This document shows positions 32,548 through 43,949 of a stretch of DNA of 64,000 nucleotides, one piece after another. Within the stretch, counting starts at the first letter, position 1; every line of letters starts with the position of its first letter. The DNA lies in assembly GCA_011009095.1 (NCBI GenBank), contig VTPC01001064.1:72394-136393 (forward strand), in the 5' to 3' direction. Below the pieces are notes generated by a model, which made no database searches, had not been told where the DNA came from, and saw only the letters and a list, made by a program, of their open reading frames with translations. Source of the stretch: Ignelater luminosus (taxonomy: Eukaryota > Arthropoda > Insecta > Coleoptera > Elateridae). A program made the translations under genes and the position numbers.

Positions 32548-34929
32548 GATTTCCAACAGAGATCTTGGTAATTTTAATTCCTAAAAACATTTTATTTTCT
32601 TCTCTATAAAACTGGAAATATTTTGTTTTGTTAAAATAAAATCTTATACTGTTCAGCAACTTCATATACATATTTTCATTCATGTTCACAAGTTATATGC
32701 TTAGAAAACAAATTTGGCAGCCTCTGTGATTATGTCCTTTCTTCTTTTTCAATTAGCAGTATCCAATAATTTACTGACAGTTTAATAATGGTATAAAATA
32801 TTCACTAATTCAAAAAAATCATCAAAACTTACAGGAACTACTGAGAGACAAAATAATTATTACAAATGTTTATATTACAAATAAGAAGCTAGATAAGACA
32901 GTTTTTACCTCGTTTTCAATATAATTTATGGGCGACCATTACAGTAATTTATGATACATATTTTTGGAAGAGTGTTCCTACTACAAAGAATTTATCATAA
33001 TTAACCTTGAGAGTAGCACACAATGAATTTATAAATCAGTGAAGTATATAAAAGGAATTTAAGTTTCATAATTTTAAAAGTGTCAAGCTAAATCGTGAAA
33101 AGCATCACACAATCATAAAGTTAGACAGCCTAACGGAATATCGGAAGTACAACAACCTTCAATAACATATGGCCGCTACCTAACCCAAACTGGATCTCTT
33201 CTATCCTAATGCGATCATAAGCAAAGGTTAACTATCTCTTGACCGAAATTGGACATAACTAAAATTCTCCAATATTTTTCAGGTTTTCCCGTTCTAACGA
33301 GAGCCGTGTGTTTTTACGGCAGCAATAATATTTCCGTTTTCCTTCTACTTTTTAAACTACTACTGATGCTGTAATACTAAATTTCCACTAACTTTAATGA
33401 TCATCTTAAATTCTAACATTTATTAAAGTAGATAAAACGACATAAAATGTTATGTTACAACATCAAAGGTATTTATTATAAACCTACCCCCATACACGTA
33501 CAACTCAAACTACACTTTTTCTCTTTTTCTCTTTTCGCTTAAAATATATTAAAACCCCTTTATCGTAACGGTGCAGATCTGTAAAAAGGTTATTTGCATG
33601 ACAAAATCTTTTCAAACAAATCTCTTTACTCGCTCAAACGTTCAGCAAGGGGCGGAAGAAAAAGAAAAGCAAATAACTGACCGTTTGTCAAGCTCTGCAA
33701 GGAATAAAAACCAACCTCTATATTTTATTCTGTGTCCACACGTGCTGTGGTAAGGTCAGGGGGGCCATTAGCCAAATCCTTGCTTGCTTCGTCTTCTGAA
33801 AGCGAACAGTGCGTTCTTTGACGATAAGAAAGAGGGAAAAAGAAGGTCGGTATTGACTCTATAAAGGCGCACACGTTGCTCTACATTAGCTTTCCATTAC
33901 CCTCCTTAAAGGACTAACGTGCCAGACGTGGAACGTATGAAAGGCTTTTGAAATTATTGTGCATTATTAGTGGACAGAATGGCTTCTGGTTTATTTGGGC
34001 GCTCGCATAAGTGCTACTTGCTTTTTAGTACTTTTAAACCTGGAAATAATAATAACAATAATAATAATCTAAAGCGTTACAACTAAATATCGCAATAGAA
34101 ATATTTAATGGAATGTACAACAGTCGATGGGTATGCATTCTGTGTATCCAATCCGTCGAATATGTGAAATACCACACCGAATTCCAATCGATACTTCACC
34201 CCACAGTATAGTTAATATTGAATGCCCTTTTCTAGGCGGTACTGCGGTTGGAATAAATAATTATTATTCAATTTTTAAACAAAACTGAAAATCTAATAAA
34301 AGAATTCGAATGAATGGATAGAAAACGGGCAATTAAAATTAAGTTTAAATGCTATTATTAAATACCGAACCGTCTGTGTACGAGATAACACCTAAAAACT
34401 TATCCCTAAAAGGGTTACAGAGCAATTTTCATTAGTTTAAGTACTTAGTTAAGCACTTCGCTCTAACTTCCTACCCGTCTTCAAACCAATCTGTAGCTTT
34501 CTAAACCGCAGCGTGTGTGATTGTTAATTCCACGGTGACTAAAATTTCTAAGAGAATCTTCATCACTGTCACCCATATCTGTTCCAAAATTTCTAATTAG
34601 CCCCTAGAATCGATTAAACTGGAACAGCAGACGTGTAAGTCTAAAGCGTAGATTGCTCTTAATGATATTAATGAATATTATTATTTGATAACGTTTAGTA
34701 AGTAAATAATTGTTATCTCTGGTTTTGTGTGATATAGAAAAAATTAAAAAAAATATTAGTTACAAACTTTTCTAACAATTTAGATTTTTTGCTACACTGT
34801 AACGGTCTAAATAAATCACATGGTTTCTAGCTTTTTTAAGCGGCTTGTGTATTCTTGGATGAAGATTGCAAGAACTTGGTAATGTAAATACTTTGATGAA
34901 AATTAAACGATATGAAATTACAATAAAGC
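32548..34929. other. AT-rich intergenic DNA, nothing recognised
   Basis: Contains a short AAT-type microsatellite near 34040-34068 and no recognisable coding sequence. A 60-codon plus frame at 33571-33753 has no domain. Confidence 0.45.
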
Positions 34930-35400
34930 ATTGCAAAGAAAATAATGTAATACACTCAAAATATTTTCTTTCTTTAGCGAACTATTTATTTTATGACATG
35001 TTCGCTCAAAAATTCTGAAGTAACAACCATATCGTTCAGTAGGCGCAGCATTACGAAGTCCGAAATTCACTTTATGTCGATAGATTCCGAAAGGACACAC
35101 AAACGCGGTTTTATCCCGAGCAATCTGATGATATCTAACGCTGACATTAACACTGATGTCTTAGTATTATAATATAAGTCGTCTAGATGTGTATCCGGGA
35201 CGGTAACTGCATTGAAGAGTCGGTAGTCAATGCACAAACACATTCTGCCATTTTCTTGGCTACCAACACTACTGCTACAAGGCGACTTACATTCCACGAC
35301 CAAGTTTGCTATTAACAGTTGGTCCATTTCTTTCTTTAAAACTACCTTTTTTTTACTGCAGTCACTTGTATTAATGAAATGCTCTGAGAAGAGTGTCATC
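34930..35400 (-). pseudogene. Ty3/gypsy reverse transcriptase fragment
   Basis: The minus strand shows the opening of a gypsy RT: KKEMDQLLIANLVVECKSPC, then RMCLCIDYRLFNAVTVPDTH (about 35340-35180), and nearer the left end FVCPFGIYRHKVNFGLRNA (about 35100-35040). These match the 'V-E---LL--GII--S-SP', 'R-CVDYR-LN--T--D' and 'AF-CP-G-Y-----PFGL-NAP' blocks of gypsy Pol. It is a short isolated fossil, broken, without LTRs or other domains. Confidence 0.7.
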
Positions 35401-35599
35401 CATCTTCATCAATATCTACATTGTCAGGCGTTTTTGTTAAATGCGGTACAACATAGGCTCTTCATCTTCACGTAACGCATACAGAAAGGTCAAAGTAATT
35501 GGTTCGCGTGCATTTACTCAAAGAATAATTTTATTACAGCTTGGAGTATCTACAAAGCTGCACTCACCATTCGGAACGTCCAGAACCGTTTGTGCACTT

Positions 35600-37780
35600 T
35601 TTATAAAATCTATTCCTTCCTTCCTTTCCTCCTTCTGCCACAAACTTAAATCTTCTCTACTCTTTTCCCAACGTAGTCCTCATCCCTTCTTTGCACATGT
35701 CGGAACCATCTTAGCTTGCTCTCTTTCATCTTTCTACCAATCGACTTAGTTTTGATCGATCTTCTGATTAGCTTATTCCTGATCATGTCCTTCCTAGTTA
35801 CTCCACACATCCATATTAACATCCTCATCGCAACCACTTCCATTTTCGTTTTTTGGGTCCTCGTAACAGGCCGCGTCTCCGCTCCGCCTATCATAGCAGA
35901 TCGCACCACGTCTTATACAACTTTACTTTCATCCTGCAGCTCACATTTGTATCACACAGCACTCCACTTATCTTTCTCTAGTTTAACCATCCGCAGTTCA
36001 CTCTATGCCAAATTTCTGCATTCTACCCTCCATCGCTCTGTACATTTGACCCGAAGTACTTAATCGTCTTGACCGATGGTAACCGTTCTTCCTGAAGTTT
36101 TATAACCCTTGTTGTCATATACTCCGTTTTCGACCTACTGATCCTCATCCCTTTTTCTTCCAGCGCTTTCCTCCACTCTTCTAGCTTTTCTTCCAGTTGT
36201 TCTCGGGTAGATTCGCACAGAACAATGCCATCTGTAAACAGCAAGCTCTAGGGTGCTTCCTTTTTCAGATCTGTCACTAACACGTCCAGCACTAGATCGA
36301 ACAGGTACGGGCTGAGTGACGTTCCCTGGTGCAGGCCTATTCTTACCGGGAACCTTTCAGTTCTGCTGACACTACTCCTTACAGCAGTCTCTGCTCTCTT
36401 ATACATTTCCTTACCCAGCCGCACGTACTTCTTTGGCCTCCCATTCCCCCTTATACACCTCCACATTTTTTGCCTTGTTACCCTATCATATGCTTGCTCA
36501 AGGTCAATAAAGACCATGCGCATCTCGACTTGCATCTCTCTGCACCTGTCCATCAATTGTCTCAGCTCAAATATCGCATCCCTTTCCTGGCATGAACCCA
36601 AATTGCTCCTCTGACACCTCCGTCTCATGCCTTATCCTTCCTTCAGTAACTCTTTCCCAGACCTTCATAGTATGTGACATTAGCTTTATGCCTCTACTGT
36701 ACTGCATATCCCCTTTTTTTATATATATTTGTATTAGTGCACTCTTCCGGTGTCACATACTGTTGCCATAGATTCTTGAATAAATCCTATAGTACATCGA
36801 TACTTCCACCGGTATCAGGTCCACCCCTTCTGCCTTTTTATTTTTCATCTTTCTTAAAGCACATTCAACCTCTTTCCTACTGATCTCTTGAACCACACCC
36901 TTATTTACATCTTTATCCGCACTCGCTTCTCTGGGGTTTTCCTCATTTAATAACTTTTCAAAATATTCTTTTCACCTCATCAGTATCCTCGCCTGTTCCT
37001 GCAGTACTTCTCCTGATTTATCCTTTATTTGTCTCTTGCACTTTTTATCCTTCGACGCTTTATTTCTTGCTTTGGTTATCTATAGTAACTGCTTATTATC
37101 CTGATTTCTTTTTAACTGTTCATACGCTTTGTAAACTGCCTCAGCCCTTGCCTTTGCCACGGCATTTTTTGCGCTTTTCTTTGCTACAGTGTAAGTGGTA
37201 TCCCATATTTTCTTAGCCTCCTTCTTTCGTTTTACAACGGTCTGTACTTTCTCATTTCACTACCTCCTAGTCTTGTAGAGGTTCCTTCGCTGATGTTGCT
37301 TCAGACACTTCTTCACCGATCTTTCTTATCATACTACTAATTACATCACATTTTCTGGTAACTTCAGTTCTCGTATCCTTAAACACCTTTCTCAATCCTT
37401 CTTCCTTTAATTTCCACCATGTTATCCTCTGATCCTGTTCATATGCTTCCTTCCTTTTTCCACAACAAATTCACAGTCCGCTACCACCAGTCTAGGTTGT
37501 ACAGCCGCACTTTCTTCATTTATAACTTTAATTTTCTTAAATTCCTTCAGATGTTTCCTGCGGCATAGTATCTAATCGATCTGACTTTTCCTTTCTCCGC
37601 TTCTATACGTAACAAGATGTTCTGCTTTCTTCTGAAAATAAGTATTCTCAATGGCAAAGATGAAAGGCCAGTGCATGTTTTACGATTCTTTCATTATCTG
37701 TGTTTCTTTCCTTAAAGTTCCACCCACTATCCACTCAGTCTTCTTTACTATTTTCCTCCCGACATGACCGTTTAAATCTC
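35600..37780 (-). mobile_element. RTE-clade LINE, nearly full coding span, broken
   Basis: Reading the minus strand from 37780: APE endonuclease pieces (NTYFQKKAEHLVTYRSGERK near 37650-37590), an endonuclease-RT linker (near 37.1-36.9 kb), RT blocks with LIDLEQAYDRVTR-like FIDLEQAYDRVTRQKMWRCI (near 36510-36460), VRIGLHQGTSLSPYLF (near 36340-36290), LFTDGIVLCESTREQLEEKL (36240-36190) and the tail EMRML-like MRMLIWMCGVTRKDMIRNKL and KESKLRWFRHVQRRDED (35830-35690). These are textbook RTE/BovB-type sentences. The catalytic box reads FTDG instead of the usual FADD, and other stops and shifts are present, so it is dead. The 3' end lies next to the gypsy RT fossil. Confidence 0.8.
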
Positions 37781-37794
37781 GCTATGATCGTTCT

Positions 37795-37902
37795 TTTGCT
37801 TCACGGGCCTCTCGGCCCCGTTAGTCTATACAAATTTGTCAGGCCTTCTGGGCCTGTTGGTTTTTTTGGACTTCTAGGTCTTTTGGGCTTTTTAAGTTTG
37901 TC
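37795..37902. repeat. Short GC-rich minisatellite, GXX-type
   Basis: Units such as CAGGCCTTCTGGGCCTGTTG encode glycine at every third residue on the plus strand (GPVGFFGLLGLLGF). By unit style this is the same family as the 28.3-28.9 kb minisatellite in the opposite orientation. It abuts the mariner fragment that follows. Confidence 0.6.
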
Positions 37903-38075
37903 GGCTTGATAACGGACGTCCTTCGCGTTGCTCGTTCTCAACGTCTTTCCTTCTTTAAACTTCTTGTGCCACTCGAATACTCGTGTTTTTGACATGGCAT
38001 CCTCCTCGTAGGTTTCACAAATCATGGCAAGAGTCTTAGCATCGGATTTGTTCAGTTTCACGCCCGTTGTTAAAT
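37903..38075 (-). pseudogene. Mariner transposase N-terminal fragment
   Basis: On the minus strand it encodes MKLNKSDAKTLAMICETYEE followed by DAMSKTRVFEWHKKFKEG, the start of an irritans-like mariner transposase with its DNA-binding helices. It is nearly identical, base for base, to the corresponding part of the element at 38867-39658 (about half a dozen differences over 170 bp by eye), so the two copies parted recently or share a recent source. No inverted repeats flank this piece. Confidence 0.75.
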
Positions 38076-38866
38076 TGTGCGGTTGACGGTGAAGATGGTG
38101 TAGTATAGGAAAACCAAACGCAGATTCTCATAACCTATCGTGATAGAGACGATGGCTTCACTGATGGCATCCGTTACAGGGACAATACATACAGATATGT
38201 AGCTGGTGACAACGTTGAACGAAGAAAGCTGGTTACTTGATAACGGCAGCCTTTCTTCTAAGCCACATTTTCACAAGCGCACCCTGTAAAAGTGAATGTC
38301 GGTAGCGGCTGGTAGCATGAAGCGATTATAGTGGGATTAAAAAGTCTGAAGTCTTATTACTATTGATCCTAAGCTACGAGAAGCACTCGTCAAAGAAAAC
38401 TCAGATACGTGACGTCAATAATCGTACTCGCCGCTGCTTCTCAGCGAAAAAACGTACGTCGGGCAGCTCTGTGGAGGGAGGTTGCATTTGGTGCCTATGA
38501 CTCCCTAGCGGTAGGGTGAACCATACGCAGCAAGAGATGGGGGGCCTGCAAACTGGGACCAGAACCCACCGAAGGAGTACGTGACTTGAAGCACAGAGGA
38601 ATCACTACCAGACACGATGCAGAACTGTTTTTGTTGAAATTGGGTATGGAACTAACATAGATTGTTAGGCTAAAGTAAAGCTGCGCAACAGCGGTGACTT
38701 TTTGTTATAAATTGCCGAACTATTTTCGAGACCTCCAGCGGATAATAACACACTGCACTCTTTCCTCGCCGTCTTGCTGTAGCGACTTTAAGTGAGTGTC
38801 AATTTCCACACAAGTAAATGCACTTGACAGTTTCATTATTCGACACACTGATGGTTGATTTATCTA
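38076..38866. other. Unassigned, moderately GC-rich sequence
   Basis: Includes a GC-richer part at about 38380-38620 with no domain on either strand. Composition suggests transposon or transferred material, but no family is recognised. Confidence 0.35.
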
Positions 38867-39658
38867 CAGGGTCTGCCCAAACAGTATTGGGACTACATTC
38901 ACGAAAACAAATTTATAGCAGGTGTACGTGCACTGGGTTGAAAGTTTTCAAAATATCATCCTTCTGCGTCAATAAATCGTTACCAGTGGTTCTGCCCCCT
39001 GGAGATCTGCAACTGAAATCTCCTTTAGGCACTGCATCAAAGCCGCTTGCACGCTTTTCATTGTCCCATAGTGGGGCCCTTTCCGGCTTTGTTTTATCCG
39101 AGGGAAGAGAAACAAGTAGGGCAGAGCCAGGACTAGACTTTATGGAGGCTGAGGTAACGTTACCACGTTGTGCTTCGCCAGAAACTCTTTTACGCGTAGC
39201 GACGTGTGACTCGGCGTATTGTCGTGATGGAGAATCCAGGTAGCCTTTCGGCGCGATGAACCTTTAACCTCAACATTTTCTTCATTTCGGCTTGATAACG
39301 GACGTCCTTCGCGTTGCTCGTTCTCAACGTCTTTCCTTCTTTAAACTTTTTGTGCCACTCGAATACTCGTGTTTTTGACATGGCATCCCCCCCGTAAGTT
39401 TCACAAATCATGGCAAGAGTCTTAGCATCGGATTTGTTCAGTTTCACGCCCGTTGTTTAATTGTGCGTTGCATTGTGATTCCTGGCGACATAACAAAACA
39501 ACTGCTAATTCTAGGCGCAATCCATGCTCTGCAAAGACTCAAAAGCAACTGAGCCGGATTGCGTTGTATACCTGGAATCCCGCTCCAGGGAGGCCACCCT
39601 GCACTCCGTCGCCTTCGCTAGAAAAAAACTCCTCCCGATACTTTTTGGACAGACCCTG
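38867..39658 (-). mobile_element. Internally deleted mariner (792 bp) with inverted repeats
   Basis: The left end CAGGGTCTGCCCAAACAGTA and the right end (complement of TACTTTTTGGACAGACCCTG) are inverted repeats. A TA dinucleotide flanks each side (38865-38866 and 39659-39660), the mariner target duplication. On the minus strand the interior keeps the transposase start (MKLNKSDAKTLAMICETYGG, from 39447) and, in a different frame, the region WILHHDNTPSHTSL with the second catalytic Asp, then a trace of the C-terminus. A full-length relative would be about 1.3 kb, so roughly 500 bp are missing, mainly the first catalytic domain. It cannot make transposase but still has the ends needed to be moved. 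Confidence 0.85.
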
Positions 39659-39660
39659 TA

Positions 39661-42600
39661 TACTTCTGTTGGGAAATTTTTAGAAATATGTTGTCTTCAA
39701 GAACAGCAACTTGACACTCGAGCTTTTTTAATTTTAATTTAAAGAAAATGAAAACGTCATTAAGCGCTGAAGCTGTAAATAGTAAAGGTTATAATCTTCT
39801 GGTTGAACGCAAAGGACCTTTTTTCTAACTCTGTGACGTTTAGGTTCCGGGAATTTAGTAGATGCAGGGCGCGAACAACCAAAAATTGAATATATTCGGC
39901 AGGATCCTGCAAAATCAGTAAACAAGCTCTTTTCTAATTTATTGTTTGGATAATAGTCACTTTGTATTATGTTGAGACCTATCAGTTAGTGTCGAAACAG
40001 CCAGCATTCTAGTTTTTATTCAATTTATGGCATGTTCTATTGTAGTCTTGCCTCGATTATGTCATGGAAATGAAAAAAAAAACTTTAGAAAGTGAAAATG
40101 ACAGAATTAACTCGTGAGAAATATTTAGTTGTTTAGATTGTCTCGAGTTTGAAGAATCTAAAAGATTTGTCTTGAGAATGGCCGAAACTCAAAAACGCTA
40201 TTCTAAACCTCTATGTTGTAGTTTCTCATGATAGTGCTTAATTAACAAGTTACAAATTTTAATGGGTCCTGTTTGTCAGTTTTAAAACAAATGAGTATTG
40301 ATAAGGGTGATATTAATGTTGAGCTGTACTTGTAGGAAAACATTCTTTTCAGAACTCCATTACATGCGTACGTTGTCGAATGGGCAAGGGACGTCCGTCG
40401 GGTCGCGAGTTTCGGATTGTGCTGCAACCGGTTGTCTGCAGGACTTAACACGATGTAAATTCGGATTGCAGCGAATAACAAAAGGCCTGCAGTCGTATAG
40501 TGGGCAGATACGACTTTATCTTCCAACATGTAATTTTATTAGTCTCCGTTTTGTTCTTATTTTGCAAATAAGCTGAATCTTGTTGCACTGCTTTTATGTG
40601 CTTCGGTTATTCCCTGTTCAGAAAGTTTTTTCGAACTAGAAAGCGAATCATCACAGGTTCCTATTTTAACATGTTTTAGATTACCTTAAACTTTGGTCTA
40701 GGATTGATCAAAATATTTGACGGAGAATATCATGTAATAACCTGTCAACTGAACTTTAAATTAGGTTGTTTCTCATCTCTAGAACTTGTGTATTCCGACT
40801 TCACTCTCATTCGGGACATCTAATTCATTCTGACACTCTGAAATGATATACCGGCACAACTTGCAACTATTAAGGAAGGTCAGATGTGTGATTTCCTTTC
40901 CTTAGAATTAGATAAAAGCTATTTCCTAAATATCTCATGGCCAACTTAGCCGTATACTTATAAATAGTATTTTTCTTTTTTTATTCTGTTCATGTTTCTA
41001 TTTTGTCCTTAATACGTATAAACACTAACTAACTAGTTAATAAAAGCCATTAAAAGAAACGATTTCGTGGCTATAAATTACACTGCTTTTTGAGAAATTT
41101 CCTTATTCTAATAAGGACTCGTTTAAAAAAGAATAAATACATAAAACTAAGTGAAATAAACGCTTTCTTATTGACCTGAGAATTTTTATCGTCTTATAAT
41201 ATCAGAAATTTTATTAATACCCGGCACGCTTTAGGGCAATTAACACAATTTTCTCCAGTTATTAAAAGTTCTCGAGCAAAAAAGCTCATATGGATTTGTT
41301 GAAATGGATTTAAATCTTTCCTTTACGTATTTATTGCTAAAAGGGAGTAATTAGCTGGTCTAAATTATATGACCTAGTATATATTTAAAGCGGAACCTAA
41401 CAATTTGACGTCCCGTATCTCAGACCTAGATTACACAACCACCGTCTTATCTGCGAACCAGAACTTCGATTACCATATGTAAATATGCAAATAGTTTGTT
41501 GTTTAATAATTTGGTGTAATTCGCGTGCACATTTCGTTTCGCCACGGGGTTGTTTTCTCAAGTTTAAACCGACAGCAACGACCTCTTTGTCTTTGCTGTT
41601 TGCTATGCGTCCCAGTGACAACTAATTAGAATATATTCAGCTGGATAAAGGAAATTTGCCTGTATTAGAGAGTTTGCCCGATGCGGACATGTGTGGAATG
41701 TAAATGAGGATCTCTTTTCCTACCCCCTTCAGGCCTCTTCCGGCTTACACAGATCTATTAGTTGCGGGTTGCTGTGCAAATTTCAACGGATGACATCCCT
41801 AAACTTTTATAATTTGTTGTTGACGCTAAAGGAAAGGCTTTACATGGAGCGTATCATTTTAAATATTAACATTTAGGAGAGTGAATTGTTAATTAAGTCT
41901 AGAAAGGATCTCAGTTTAAACTTTTCGAAACGAATGAATGTCTTTCGATTCTCTCTTCTACACGTTTATGTGTTTGTTAACTTGATTATTTTTAAGACCT
42001 CCCTTAAAGCTGGAAGTTTTTATCTTTTGTTATTTTCATCGAGCTTAAGCAGATCCTTCAAAAAGCTATTCTGATACGGTTTTCCTGTTTTATTGAGAAT
42101 TCAGGGCCGAAAAAGATATAAACAGGGAGTGCTGACTAAAGCTAAGAAGTTGTTTTTAGCAACAATAAAATTAAACCTAAAATTCCTATTTATTTTATAG
42201 TTTGTTAGCTAATTCACTTGTATTGAATTTAACAGCAGTTATAAAGGAAAAAATGTTTTGTTCTAGATTTACGCGAAAAGTTGGAATTTACTATACACAG
42301 CAGAATTATAAATAGGTTTGTGAGTATAATGGTATAAAAGAGTCTCTAGTAATAAAAATTTTATGACCCCTTTATTGCCTTGTATTGACTAAAACATCTG
42401 TCAACTCACGAGAATAATATTACTACTAACACGAACTGATAAGATAAAAATTGTATTTTGCAACAAACAAGAAAATGAAACATTATTGTGTTGCAGTAAA
42501 CACCTAAAAGTATTGGATGGCTTGTTTTATTGACTCTTTCCATGCGTAGTATTATTTACTATCAAGATAAAGGATATGGGAAAACTGTAATTCAAATGAT

Positions 42601-42852
42601 TTTTTAAATGCGGTGTAAAAGTACATCCGATATTGCAGTTTGTATGGGAAAGTATTGAACGCATATTTTCTGTATCGGATGTGCTAAAGGTTAAAGGTGT
42701 TGCGGTGTAAATAGATCAATTCGGATATTTGTCTTATTTACACCGAGGCTCCTATGGGAAGTTGCCTCATTCGCAGCTTATTGCACCAGCCTTCCTTTAG
42801 AATTTAGATAATCCGTGGCATTAAGCTAATCGAATACAAAAAGTACGTAGAG
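39661..42852. other. AT-rich intergenic DNA, nothing recognised
   Basis: Frames of 60-95 codons occur on both strands (for example 40298-40576 plus) but contain no domain, signal peptide or conserved motif. No RNA gene or repeat edges were seen. Confidence 0.45.
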
Positions 42853-43092
42853 TTTCAAAAACTGTTGAGCTTCCAAATCGAACTTAGGGTGTAACATAAC
42901 CTTGCGTTACAAGATACTTACTCTACAATAAGACCGTTCTTGATCTTAGCCCAACTAAACTCAGCAGTGGCCTTGTGCGTAGGTAAGGAGGTTATATGCA
43001 CAACAAAAGAATGCCGTTATAATTAGGAAAATTTATTGAAATCAAAACCTACAGCAAAGATGAAAAATGGTACGAAATAAAAACATAATGAA
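42853..43092. repeat. Dispersed repeat, copy 2
   Basis: Same orientation as 4649-4870 and sharing its blocks (CATAACCTTGCGTTAC, TTGATCTTAGCCCAACTAA, AGGTAAGGAGGTTATATGCA). This copy has a short insertion around 42930. The family is unknown. Confidence 0.75.
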
Positions 43093-43326
43093 TAAATATT
43101 AATAAATATAAACATACATCTCTTCTTTGCTGTTACGTTGTTATTTGTATCCAGCAACGTGCAGAAGGCGCAACTTGATATCTTCAGATGTTTAAGTTTT
43201 TTGTAATAGTAATTTTTTACGCCTGTTTCGTAACGTTAGCTTTGAAGTCAATCTTTCGTCTTGCGAGAAGTCACTTTCATAGTATATCCATTTTGGTTTA
43301 TTATCCTTCTGCTCTGTATGTAACTT

Positions 43327-43460
43327 TTTATTGTATGTTCCTTTTAAAGACGCATCATAGGACTTTCCTATGTAGAATTTTTAATCTTGTGTTCTATCTC
43401 TGTTATGAATTTAAGAAAAAAAAAACGTTTAGAACAAAAGTTGCCCACAATTTAATTCTG
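43327..43460 (+). repeat. Inverted repeat flanking a LINE, left arm
   Basis: About 130 bp matching the complement of 46840-46970. The best block is TTAATCTTGTGTTCTATCTC (identical in both arms), with recognisable similarity on both sides (GACGCATCATAGGA against GATGCATCGTAGGA, and CAATTTAATTCT against AAATTTAATTCT). Confidence 0.7.
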
Positions 43461-43949
43461 TGCATAATAAGCATGAAAAAGTTTTCTTTTTTTATTTTTA
43501 AAATCTTTACTTACTTAGTCCTAGTTTCTCATCTACTGGGCAGTGTAGAGGTTGACAAAAGGTCCGACAGTCCGACTAGCTAGCCTGACCCCAACTGTAA
43601 CCACGCACTTTTAGGATAAAGCTGATGTTATCAGCCCAGGTGGTCCATCTTCTTTCACGAGATTTCTCTCTGATCCTTAAGTTTTGAATGCAATCTCTTC
43701 TAGTTTCTCCAGCTACTCCTCTCAAATACCTTATCTCGACCGCCTAGATTCTGCTTTCAAACTTGCTAATGCGGATCTATGTTTCGCAGCTTTAGATGAG
43801 AATGGGCAGGCATGTTGTCCTGTACACTACAAACCTTGTGCCCCCACTGACCTTCTGTTTCCTCAGGAACTGAAGCTTGATGGCGTGCAGCATTCTACCC
43901 GCATTCATTTCTGTGCCGAGCTTTCCGTCACTACTTGATCATGATACGG
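43461..43949. other. Unassigned spacer between the inverted-repeat arm and the LINE 3' end
   Basis: An 84-codon plus-strand frame at 43684-43938 lies in the last part and is probably the complement of the LINE's decayed C-terminal coding or 3' untranslated region. No independent gene is supported. Confidence 0.35.

Noticed and set aside
38818-39243. 141-codon plus-strand frame
   Set aside because: It lies almost entirely inside the deleted mariner and is the complement of transposase sequence.
43188-43583. 131-codon hydrophobic plus-strand frame resembling a membrane protein
   Set aside because: Overlaps the inverted-repeat arm, is AT-driven in composition and has no family features.
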